NCBI RefSeq assembly: GCF_000003815.2
Contig: NC_049983.1
Location: 5,258,461-5,309,704, forward strand
DNA: 51,244 nucleotides
Source: Branchiostoma floridae
Taxonomy: Eukaryota; Chordata; Leptocardii; Amphioxiformes; Branchiostomatidae
Direction of reading: 5' to 3'
Shown here: positions 1 through 13,000 of the stretch, piece after piece
How the letters are laid out: each line of letters begins with the position of its first letter
Position numbering within the stretch: the first letter of the stretch is position 1
Notes under the pieces: generated by a model
Seen by the model: the letters and a program-made list of their open reading frames with translations, nothing else
Told to the model about the DNA's origin: nothing
Databases searched by the model: none
Translations under genes and position numbers: made by a program

Positions 1-842
1 GATTGATTTTAAGTTTTGTAATTATATGTCTAGGACATTTGATATTTCAGAAATATTTTTAACACTGTTTCAACTTTATAAATATTTCCCTGGTCCTATA
101 AAACTTTGGAAATATTCATGGTGTGGAATTGGATACTTCTAATGGTTTCTAAATAATGATAACAGCATTCTACCATTATTTACCATTTTCTACCATATTT
201 TGTAAATGCTTCAGTGGGCTGGGAAGATAGCAATTCACACATCCTTGCAAAGTATGGTTGGGCGCCATGCAACAATGGCCCACCACAAAGGATCCACCAG
301 TGCCCAGCAGTGAAATCTAAAAATATACAGATGCAACAATAGGGCTTACTTTTATGGGGGCAATAAACTAATTTTACCATTTGGCCAGGTTTACCATTTT
401 TTGTAAATATTTGTAAATGTGAAATAATCACAGAGAGGTTTCACAATTATTCTAAATAACGATATTTTTGTACAGTTACTTTCAAAATGTTTCTAAAATA
501 TTCAAAGAAATTCAAATAAATGAGTATTATCTTAGTCAATTTTTTGAAAATAATTTAATTATTGTGGTTCAGATATTCTTTTATTCAAAATAATTCAGAC
601 TAATTATAAATATCGCCTAAAAACCCTCATAGTGTCTTGGAATGGACTCTAGAAAATGGTAAATAATGGTAGAATGCTGTTATCATTATTTAGAAACCAT
701 TAGAAGTATCCAATTCCACACCATGAATATTTCCAAAGTTTTATAGGACCAGGGAAATATTTATAAAGTTGAAACAGTGTTAAAAATATTTCTGAAGTAT
801 CAAATGTCCTAGACATATAATTACAAAACTTTAAAATCAATT
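1..842. repeat. Foldback element with ~190-bp inverted arms
   Basis: Bases 1-195 reappear inverted at about 650-842 with only a few differences. The middle (196-649) contains CAGCAGTGAAAT and a poly-pyrimidine segment that recurs inverted at 1480-1600. The left end may extend past the window. It fills the space after the last visible SLMAP exon. Confidence 0.85.
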
Positions 843-979
843 CTAAACAATGGCAACAAACATCCGCATGGTGTCTTGGAATGGACTCTAACTACTAAAT
901 TTTTTCTAGAGGAAGTCTATCTACAGTGTACATGCAGGCACACAACAAGGGTCCACTAACATGATGCTTGACACAGTAC

Positions 980-1042
980 CTTTAAAATCTTCCATCCTCT
1001 GTCTACTTTGCTCCAACATTTCTTCTTTTTCCAACAAAGATG
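980..1042 (-). CDS. SLMAP: SLMAP exon 13 (coiled coil, last seen)
   Basis: 63 bp, phase 1-1. Acceptor CCTGACAG, donor GTACTG. Reads [20 protein letters not shown] plus K, heptad-like. No further exon was recognised in 1-979, which is mostly a foldback repeat; the gene continues outside the window. Confidence 0.74.
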
Positions 1043-4000
1043 CTGTCAGGAAAATGACAATTGTAAGAACCAGGCTTAACAATTTTATAGAAAATGACAG
1101 CAACTGTTTCCTAAATCATAAAAAAATTTAGACAAAGCACTGACTTACCTTTAAAATGCACAATTTCCTTCAACCTGTCTGTTGTCTCTGTAAAGTCCTG
1201 AGATGTGAGGGCATCTACAAAAGGATAACAATTGCAAGTCAAAATTTGAGACAAATTTGTCATATTCTCTATCAGTTTTGTTTTTGACTCCAGTCCAAAT
1301 CACCACAAGGGTTTTGGGACAGTATTTGTAAGAATTTAGAATTGTTTGGAATGAAAGCATTATCTATGTAAGCTTTGATTAGTTATAATTATTCCTTTGT
1401 GGCCGTACAAAACACTAATTTTCAAACATTTGTACGATTCTCTCACATTTACAAATATCTTAAAACATTTATAAACTTTAAAATGGTAGAATTGATTCAT
1501 TGCCCCAATAAAAGTAAGCCCCTATTGTCTTCCTCAGTATGCCTTGTTTTCACTGCTGGGTACTGGTGGGTCCTTTGCAGTGGGCCATTGATGTATAAAA
1601 CATGGTTAACATGCATATTTAATCAATCATATCTCAAGCTATGAACATTACTGACTAATAATTTACATGACTACTTTCACAATGAAGAGAGCTTTCCGCT
1701 GATACTACACTTGTAGGCAGAAATTTAATATTTCTGAAGATTCCAGATAGCTTCAGATCTGTTTTTACAGATTTGGATTGACCAGTGTTTTATGCATACA
1801 GTCCCATATGAGCATTGAGCACATCTTTCCTTCCAAATACACATTCTGAAATTTCCCATGGGTTTGTTTCATGAATTGTCTTTATTAACTATAAAGAGTG
1901 ATTAATACAATGCTATTGTTTTACAAAAAGAGATGGATGTTAAAAGATTGTGACTTTGGATAAGTTAATTTGTTTGTTTGAACAACAACAAAAAAAGGTT
2001 AAGACAATGTTAAATTTTATTGATTATTTGACTAGTACCGTAACCAAAAAGGTACTTTCTTATTTCTTTGCAGATTTTCTTTGCAAATAATTGTTAGACA
2101 TGTGCTAATTACACTGGCTAGCAAGGTGTGATAACTCATTATGCGAGTGTTTTCAACAATGTGGAGGTTCTCATTTGCATTAGGTTAGACCTTTGCTAGG
2201 CCCAAGTAGCCACAGTGGGCTGAAATCTAACAGACGCTGGGATGTCAGTTTTCCGATATGGCTGGCAACTTTTAGTAAGGAATAAGGTATGAGGTCGCCG
2301 AACTCTAGTTTATAAACTATTTCATATCTATGGATGGAGGGAGAGTCACATGTTCATCCATGAAACCAGCACAACCAGATGATGATGAAATATCCTACCT
2401 CACATCATAAAATATTTCCAAAGTTTTACACTACCTGGGACACATTAAGAAAGTTGAAATAAGGTTCAAAATATTAGTATCAAATCTCCTAGACATATAA
2501 TTAAAAAGAATTGACAACATTTGTAAATGATGACAATGAAAACCCTTGTGGTGACTCGGAATGGACTCTACCGTATTTTCTCGAATAAACATGCACTTCA
2601 AAATTGAATAGGTGCTACAAGTTGTTGCCAAACTGGGGTGCATACTTTATTTGTGGTTATTGCAAAAGAGTCTTAAATAAAGCTTCACTTCTTGGAAGAT
2701 TTCAAAACATACACAACATACATGTACATTGGTGCTGTCCAACAAAAACCGTCTAAAAATGATTTACATAAGAGAGCATTTGCATACAATCCTTTTGAGT
2801 TAATAGTGACTTTGACAGTTGTGAAACAACCAGAGGAGCGAGTAGAACAGAAAGAAACAACATGCCCCCTACCCGGGATCGAACCAGGGTCGGCAGATCA
2901 CAAGTCATGACTGCAATCGCTGTCGCAATAAAAGAACTAGTGCCCTTGGGCAAGGACGATAGGCGGTACTTGAACACCACTGTTACAGCACTACTCCCCC
3001 TTTTCTTTTCAAGATTCGTCCTCGAATCTCCGAGTTCGACATCCCTGTGTGGCACATCCGCTAGCCTGTTACTCACAGGGTCGGCATGGGAACCAGTGAA
3101 ACAACCAGAGGGGCGAGTAGAACAGAAAGAAACAACATGCCCCCTACCCGGGGTCGGCAGATCACAAGTCATGACTGCTATCGCTGTTGCCATAAAAGCA
3201 CTAGTGCCCTTGGGCAAGGACGATAGGCGGTACTTGAACACCACTGTCACAGTTGTTCAACTGTTTTTTTCAGTTAGATGTACTACCTGATTTCTTCTGT
3301 CCGATTATTTTCAGTGATTTTTATAAGTTGCAGTGGACAATTCACAAGTTTATAGAGACAATGACAGTGAACCCCCAGCCCTGGTTGTTTTATGCTGGCT
3401 GGATTTTCCTTTTTTTCCCAAATTGGACTCTCGCATAAAAACAACCTCTTGGATAAGGCAAAGACACATCTAGAATGTGTCCTTTTGCCGGCAACTTATG
3501 TTCTTGTATGTTTATCCGATCATAATCTAACCTGGTGGAAGTGAGCACTGCACCCCCCATGACTAGGAGACATCACCCGGTTTATAGTATGAAACTTTGT
3601 TTACAGACGTGACATGTGAACACTTGTTCGGCGATCTCATACTCCCATGAAATATTAAGAGATTGGAAAATTTTATACAAATAACTTATACATTTACAAG
3701 ATTTATGCATGGTGATTTCATGATTGATTCAAGTTCACATGTCACAAGTAAAAACTTGCCATAATTACATGTAACCATTAATCCCCAAATTCCCATTATC
3801 AATTAGTCAGTTTAGCAATTTTTGCATATATCATGCAAATCAGTTCCTCATTTGCATACTAGTATTTGGTATCTGCACATGTTCCATCTACCATAAATTA
3901 CATTGTGTTACATGTACAAGTCCAGTTATGGAAAACAATTGCATTATACAATTTCCTCATTAATTTCTTCATAAAAAAAAAAGACACAATAAAATTATTG

Positions 4001-7000
4001 AAGCCCTATCTCAAGTTCACACTACTTAACAGCACCACTCTGGTTACAGTTGACATCCTGACCAGTCTTGGACTGACAGAGTTTCATGACACTGACCTGC
4101 AGAGGCATCTGCCATCTCCACATTGTTGAGGTAGTCAAGTTGTACAGTGATGGGAACTGCAATGGAGGGGAGACAGAACTCTTTTAGAAAAAAAAATGTC
4201 ATTCTATGTAATAAGTCTCCAAGAAGATTCTACAATGGCATAAGATAGTACCAAACTGGCCAAAGAGTGTAGTCAGCCAAGAGGTGTCCATTTGCCATGT
4301 AGGTCTGGACCTGGACCCGATTGTCTGTGAAAACTTGTGAATGGTCCATTTCGTTACAAAAAAATCTGTAGCTGTTTGTGATGTATTTGGCTCCCACTGG
4401 CATTTTAAAATACTACAAGGCTAACTGCCTCTGTACGATTGACTGTAAAACTTGGTACAAGTGACTATAGACACTACCCTTTTCTTCGACTGGTGAGCCC
4501 CAAAACGTGTGAATGCCTGATCATATACTGTAAATGCATTTAAGTTCGCGGGGATTTAATTTCGCGGTAGCGGGAAAAGGGACTTTTTGCGGTGGTTTTA
4601 ATTTCGCGGTAACACCATAGACTGCAATCTAATACCGTAATAGAAAAATGTTCGCGGTGGATTTAAGTTTGCGGTGAAGTGGTCGCCGCGAAAACCGCGA
4701 ACAATAATCCACCGCAAACATTTCTGCATTTACAGTATACTGTCCATTTTCCAATAGGTCCAACATCTGGTCCACCAAATTTTTTCAGGTCATTTCTTTC
4801 TGAGGACTTTCATGCCATTCAAGATGGCTTGCAAAAGTAAGTGGCAGAAGCCTGTATCGTGGGAAATGTTGGCATTTTGGATATAGAAATTATAGGTAAG
4901 GGTTCTGCCTTTTTTTTTATTCTGCGAATTCGTTTGGCTGCAGTGTTGACCTTTGCACCGTATGGAAATGATCAAAACTTTCTAGACATACAATCTAGAA
5001 GTCAGACTTTGCTGCCAATGTGAGATTACCACCGACTAAACCTCAGGTAGGTGACTTTTGACAGCCCTTTTCTTACATGTTTTGTATGTATTCTAATGAG
5101 AGACTGCATTGGTGGCCTTTCACCTTCAAACCGACCACCTGTCCAAAGCGACCACTTCTGTCCGGTCCCCAGGGTGGTCGTCTTGAGCAGGTTTGACTGT
5201 ATATTATATGTCAGGATACAAACTTTGATCTGGTAGAAATTATTGATGACTATTAACAGTTTAGTGAGAGAGAAAGAGATAAAGAGAGAGAGTCTATCTT
5301 AGTTGACATCAGCTTTGGCTATGGAACATGTTTATGAAACATGTTTATTTTCTTCTCATTATAAAAAGGGAAATGCCTTAACGGAAAACACAATGATAAT
5401 TCACATTGACAAAAAGTCTATAATCATGTCAAAACTAGAAGAAACCAGAATTTAAAATGAATTTGATTGTCCTCATCATCATCTTAACATTTGGAATACT
5501 GTAAATAAAATAAAAACCTCTGCCAAATTCTTTTAATCAATGTCAAGAGACATGAACAGTTTTATCTAATAGATAAAGCACTGGAACATACTTGTAATGT
5601 CTGGTTCATCATCCTCGTTATTGTTCACAGTGGAGATGTCCACTTGAACTTCTGTGGGCAAAAAAATGGCCAACTCTTAGAAATGTCGCAGCTACAATTG
5701 TACATGAATACATAATGTTTCTACTCCTTTCAAGGCTTGAAGACATCAACTTGACGAAGGAAATTTTGACAATGTCATGATCTTTTTACTGATTCAAGTG
5801 TAAGAAACGGACTGTAGCAGTGTATATACAAGGTACACATATACTGCAACTATTTTCTTGTTAAGCTCAAAAAGACCCCTCTTATTCTTGACATACATGT
5901 AAGCCTGATCTACATCAAGGCAAGCACTGATATACAATCATCTACATTTTTGCGTATTTAGTCAAACTCAAGGTTGATTTTTCTGTGACTTGATATCACA
6001 AAGTTTACTACAAAAAAATTCAACTATATAAGAGTTCTGTCTGGTATAGAATAGAAGTAGAACAGTCCTGAGTCTTTATTGTCTCTCAAGTTTGAATCTT
6101 TGAACTGAGTAGGGAAGAGTTTTTCCTAATTATGATGAGTAAGTCAAAAAGTAATGCCAGTGGTTTTATAACAGGCTCATTTTGTAATTGAATGTGTAAA
6201 GCAGGCTAGGGCTCAAAATACACTTTGGGGTCAATTTACACTGGTGCAAGTTGGGCCAAAAGTTCCTTGCACCAAAAGAAAACTACTTGCACAACCTTTA
6301 AGTAGTAGACTATTAACCTTTGTCTTCTAAAAATGCACATGTCGAATAAAAGAGGATACATGTCTTACTATTTTTTGATCGGGGTAATTTTCTTTTACCT
6401 TTCAAGGACAGATAATATTCTTGGTTAATGCAAGGTTCTTCTTATGGCAGGTAACAGTGGATAAAAGCCACTTGCACCAAAGCAAGTTTGGTCTCAGAGT
6501 ACATGTACATGCACAAACTTGCATATGCATGTGGTATTTTGAGCCCTGTAAAGGCATATTCTTGAGATTGAAATACACCTCAGTTTCATATTAAGAATTT
6601 TGTGAGCAACTGAGTTTATTTCCAGGTGAGCATGCCCAGGCAATCAGTTCCTATTCTTTGTTGTTGACTACACCCACTGAGTATAGTTGTTTTGGGAGGG
6701 AGAGCCACTGCATGGCATTACATTGTTGGTGGGCAGGATGCACGTGTAGAGCAGGGTATGTGTAAGACACGGGACTCTGCACTAGCAGACTTTGTATAAG
6801 GGTCTTCTAGCAAAGAACCTGGAATTCAGTATAAGGACTTGAAAAAATGTATATTTTGCCTTCAGGTGTCATGAAAAGCCAACTGATCTGGAATTTGGTA
6901 TTGGGGTAGCTTTTATTAGCAGTGCTACTGCGTGTGATGTGATACTGAGCGGTAGTTATCAGAGGTATGTTTTTGTTGTCTAAGGTACGTTTGTATCTGG

Positions 7001-10000
7001 AGCACTCCCTTCATGTCAAGAAAGGAACAATAGCTGCAGCATTGTATGGGATGAATGACAAACTTTTGGGTAATTAACAGTATATTGCCTGATGTTAAAG
7101 ACAGAAATCAAAATTTGTTCTTCTGCCAGATTTGAATAATTTGACTCTTGATGAAAGATGCAACGAATAAAGGTTAAAATATAATTATACCTTTATAATG
7201 TACCTTTGGTCTAAATTAACCTTTATAATGTACCTTTGGTCTAAATTAATGTAAAGTAAAGCAGATTAAGACACAAGCCTGTCATAAAACCAATCGTATT
7301 ACTTTTTGACTCCAACTCATATAAAATGTTTATGCTAAACACAATTTGGCAGCTACATTTGTATGACAGCAGTTGACATACCCTGGTCTTCTACTGGCCT
7401 CTCTCTTTCTGAGTCCTGGTTTTGCTCCAATCGTGCTGAAGAAAACATATAACCAGTAATAAATACAATAAATAAACACATGTCAACAATGCAAATATAG
7501 GTCAATCAAGCAAATTTGTCATACTTGAATGTAAGTTCAACTGTGACGGTAATCCACATTATGTTACAATTTTAGACTCTATATCCGTGCACAAAATAAA
7601 GCGCTTACCAACAAGGTTTCGATCAGTCCTCTGATCCTTCTCAAGTTGTAATGACCCAAAACCTAAGTCACACATCCGGAACGGAAGTGTGACGTCTGCA
7701 AAGGGTCAAAGGTGCATGGCAGTCGGTATCGGCCCCCGTCTCAGTGTAGGGAAGGTTGGTGGGCTCTGATGTAAATGACCTTTGCTGAGGTTTTGGGTCA
7801 TTTCAACTTGAAAAGCATCAGAGGACTGATCGAAAGCTCGTTGGTAAGTGCTTTATTTTGTGCACAGATATAAAGTCTTAAAATTGTAACATAAGCAAAT
7901 TTGTTGATGACGTAATGTAAATGCAGAAACGTTTGCAGTGGTTTTATGTTCACCAATTCACCACAAACTTAAAACCACTGCAAACATTTATCCATTATAG
8001 TATGTGACTACAGTCTATGATGCTATGATGCACAAATTTAAGCCACCGCGAAAACTCCATTTTCCCGCTATGGAAAAATTAAATCCCTGAGAACTTAAAT
8101 GCATTTACAGTAATTAGAAAGAAAAGGTGATACTGAAAGTTAGGTCTCACAAACATTCAAAAGTTGGAATCTTTTTATATACAACAAAACTTAGCAGCAT
8201 GCATATGTCTAAACTGGAAAGCTTCCACTGCACACTCAATGATGTTTCTTCAGTGCTTAAAGATATGAAGACTTTACTTTTCATGGCTGATAGCTGCTCT
8301 TTGCTGAAGTCATTTTCAGCCTGAAGGGCCTCTAGCTTAGCCAAGAGATTCTCTTCTTTGCTGGACAAGTCCTTTATCCTCTTCTCCAGCTCTTCTTTGT
8401 CCTGGTTAGTCTTCCGTGTTACCTCGTCATGGTTTCTTTCTGCATCCCTCATCTTCTCAGAAAGTTCTTGGAGATCTTTCAACTGTAGGATATTAAGGTG
8501 TTAAGGAGGTATAACTCAGTAGTTAGTCTGTATTAGTAGATATATCTTCAGACACAATGGGATCAAGTTAACTTTTTGAGTCACAGTATGTTATTCCAAA
8601 GTCACAAAAGATGCTGAGTGTGTAGTTCTAAAGGCCGTTACCAATTTTTCCAAGTTTGAATAGCTTACAACCCAAAAAGCTTTGACCATGGCACATCAAG
8701 AAACAGAAGATACAAAAACTTGAAATTCCCCTGCAGTACCATACAAAGCCCCAGTGGGGGGGGGGGGGGGGCTGATCCTATAAAGATTCTGAGTCCTTAG
8801 TACCTTGTCTGAATGTTTTGCTGCCAATGCTTTCAGCTCTTCTTGCGACATTTCATATGACTCCTTCAGATGCGTGCACTCATCTTCCACATTACTGCAG
8901 GTGCGCTCTGTGTCAGACAGCTTGGTTACTATCTCCAGCTTCTCTTGAAATATTCTTCTCAAAGATTCCTGCAGTACAACATCAGAAAAAAGTTTGGAAA
9001 GGTTCACAAAAGGAACATCCCCTCACACAATGAGTGGTGCTCAAGAAAACTGGTATTCTATTGTTAGAAGTGTGAGTCCTTCTTATGGGAAGCACACTGT
9101 AGCACAGCCATAGCCAAACTCACTCACTTACTACACATAGTGCAAAGAGCAGCAGTATCCTATGTGCCATTTTTGAACCTTTGTTATGACTCAGCCGTGA
9201 AATCGCATCTGGAACCAGATACAGGAAGAAGAAGCAAACTGTATCTAGAAAAGTGTTGCTGTATTGAACTCATAATTCACTAGTCTGGTGAAGTCTACTT
9301 CTCCAACCTTAGCTGTGTTCTCGTAGGTGTGTTTGTCTTCCTGCAAAGCCACCAGCTCCTTCCGCAGGCTCTCTTCTGTCTGGTTCTTGGCAAAGGCCTG
9401 GAGTTGGCTCTCTAGTACCTTGGGGAACACATGAACATTACTGCCATTAATAATCCTAACTCCCTTGCTTTCATTGCCTGTCTTTCCACCATTCACATCT
9501 GTTAGTAGTACCTGTACAGTAGAAGCTGTTTAATTGCACTCCCAATTTGCCAGCATATTTCGTCCAATTATCCGGCGTATGCAATGATGCGAAGTTGCGT
9601 ACTTGGACCGTATTACTGTATATTACGTTATAGCTTACTGAGCACTGTGAAATGTCAATGATTACAGGTCAGCCCAAAGTAGTGTCCTATCTAATGCTGG
9701 GATATTTACCTCCATGACATTTCATGGAGGTAATATTTTCTGTTATGTTTGTCTGTCTGTGTACAAGATAACTCAAGAACGGCTGGATGGATTGGTTTCA
9801 TACTTGTTGTGTTGGTGGGGTGTGATGAAAGCTCGAATTGATGAGATTTTGGGTGCCGTATCTGTCGTTATAATCGATGTAATAATATAAGAAATCACCC
9901 CTATATCTGCGATATATTGGAACAGGCATCATGCATTAAGCGTTTGTTAATGAGCTTATCTCCAAGCAGATGGTGAGGTGATTTGTATGACAGCTGTTTG

Positions 10001-13000
10001 GGGAACCCCGAGCTTTTTGAATATGATAATTAGTTTTATTTATGTCTGCTTAGGATATCTGTAACAGTTGACTCCTTAGAACAGCTGTTTGCCCATTCCG
10101 GTCAATTTGAATATTTTCAGTTGTATTTGTATGTTCGTGTACAAGTACAAGATAACTCAAAGAACGGCTGGAAGGATTGGTTTCATACTTAATACATGTA
10201 GTGTGAAAGCTGAAAGTGATTAGATGTTGTGTTCTGCCTTGCATTACATTGAAGTTGTGTTAGTATGTACTTGGTTATATTGTATATCTATTATCTGGAT
10301 GTGTTTGGTAATTCCTTATCTGAACAGTTGATGTCCTCATGTTGATGGCAACTGTTTGCCCATCTTAACATTTTAGAACATCTGTTTGGGGAAGCCGGAC
10401 AATTTTGATTGTGATAATAAATTGCATGTATGTAACGTAAGGTTACCAGTTTACGGTCGATTTGTTAATAATGCCGTTTTATGGAAAGCGCGCAGGTCGG
10501 GAAGTGAAAAGCTGTCCTTAATTGGAAGACATCAAAGTCGGTCTGCGTCAAGCTCTGTGTAGCATCATATTTCTTCTGAGGATTTCTCGCCGTACGAGCG
10601 TCTTTAATAAACAAGTCTGCAGCCAAGAATTCTTCCAGGGTGACCAATTTACGGTCAGTTGGGTGTTTCTCCATGAGGTTATTTTTCTAAAGGACATACA
10701 TTGTATATCTGATCATTTCCCTTAAAAGTCCCCCGCGTAGTTCACTGAGATAACACAATGAATAAATTGTTTACATATGGCCATGCCGCCACTTTGCATC
10801 GCCGCTAAACGTTATCGGTAAGTCATCTTTGCCCCAACAGAACGCCACTCAGAGCACCATGCTGTTCGACAACTTGCACAATGCTACTCATAATAATGGC
10901 AACGCATTTGGATGTTGTTATCACCTGTATAGATAGGAACTGGCCTTGAAATGCGTTCAGTATACATGTGGCTTGCTCACGCCGTGCCCTCCCCACATAA
11001 ATTAGCCCCAACAGCGCCCCTTGCGACAATTTCTCGCTCTCCAGTGCACCAAGCTTTAACGGGCAAGTCACGTGATGCAACATGGCGTTCGAAAACTACC
11101 CGCTCGGCGAGGACAGTCACTTGTTTTTATGCAGTTTATAAGAGTTTCCTTGGACAACATACATAAAATCACCATGCATTCTTGAGATAAGAACTCCAGG
11201 TTTGGTTTGAGGTGATGTTTCAATTCATAAAGAGTTTGTTGGATTTTAAAGAGGGGACGAAAATAGCCGTCTAGAATTACGATCTGAACCGGGTCATCTG
11301 TAATAGTGTTGTGCGCACTCAAGCGTAAATGTAAGTTGTTGTCGGGCTTTTCAGACGTTATTTGCTGGATGCAAAGTTATAGGATAAATAAGGCAAGACA
11401 CATAGATGATATAAACGTACTTCTTTCCTACTCAAGAGAATTTTCTTTTTTACAATTGACCTCGAAGTCTGCATCCACCAATAAGTGACCGTAAACTGGT
11501 CCTGCACGTAAACTGGTAACCTTACGTTACTTGTGCGTTTGGGGACACAGTGTTATATTTCGTTTGTGCTGTAACATATATATTATGCAAATTCAATAAA
11601 CATCATATATCAATATGTCACAAGTGCCTGTTTATGCATTCTCAAACATACTCTGTACCTTGCATGCTACCAGCACTAAGCACTATCATAACTTTATAAT
11701 ATAATATTTAAAAAATGCGCCCTGCAAAAACCACCTGCAATTCCCAGACTGTTTGTTGGCGCATCTGAATCATTGTGGGCAAACCTACAATGTGTCGGGC
11801 CGGCGACAGAAAGGAATCATCAATCAATTTTGACAGCACTACCGTGCCGAGCTGTCTGCAAAAGAGAAACGGTCTCTCCTTTTGTATAAATATATAGATA
11901 AACCCCTGAAAACCTATATATACTGATACCAAAATACAAATGCGTCAATCTAGAGCGTACGTGTGTGTGTGTGCCGGGTTCCCTAAACAACAGTTTATCT
12001 ACCTAGTTTAGGGAACGTAATCAAACGTGTGATGTCTTCCGTAATTGTGTATCTACCCCCATCGTCTTTCCTCCTCGTAATGAAATAAATATTCAGGTTG
12101 TCGACGATGCATGATTGTGACATGTTTATCAGGTACACTCATTTGCTGACTAGGTACATCGAAACAAAGCACCTTCAAATTATGGAAGAATATGTTAATT
12201 TAAAAGCACTTTCCCTTTCCTGTGGTACGCAGATGTTGACAGAATATGCAAGTTCTAAATCTATGGCATTGATCTTGTTACAATCAAATGGTGGCGTTGC
12301 AAATCCTTTTTGTTAATGTCGTAGCCCCGTATTTTACGACGTCCCACCCCAAACGCACACACAACCATGCACGCTCAAAATCCTGTTTTAATGTCCAATA
12401 TTTTTTTATTTAAGGCGGACTGATTTTGGTCACAAGCTGGGCTGGAATCTGCTGGAAGACTGCTTTGAAAGACTCACTTTGTCATTGGAAAAAAGGAATC
12501 TTCCGATTTCTTCCCGAGTCCGCACTAGATATACTGGCAAAGGACCGGGCGGCCTCGCGTTAATAAAAAAAAGAAACTTTCAGGCCATAATACTAGTGCG
12601 CACTGTGAGCCACGCCCCCGGCACGCGACAATTTTCCCGACGTTTCTTGGCTTAACAACGGCCACATGGCGGAGAGGGCCAAACGCCCGGTCGCTCTAGT
12701 CTTGGTGGTCCCGGTCATGCTCCCTGGGAAATTTTGACATTTTCGACCCTCAAAAACGCAATTTCGATGAATTTGGTCCATAACTGCAAAAGCTAGACGC
12801 TAGTAGCAGTAATTTATGATGCCACGCGCGGGCTTCAAAGGAAATGAAAACAAATTCAAACGCGCGGGCGGTCTGCATATGAAAGCGGAGTATTTCTGCG
12901 TAAACACGGTCTTTCGCAGGGGTGTTCTGCGAAAGTTTCGCAAGCTTCCGCCAATGAATTTGCGTAATTTCGCCGAAGGCTCGCGTAACTCGATGCATAA

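Noticed and set aside
2753-3290. Overlapping 142- and 165-codon frames on opposite strands
   Set aside because: They run through the duplicated tRNA-derived units; the peptide repeats itself with the DNA duplication and has no domain.
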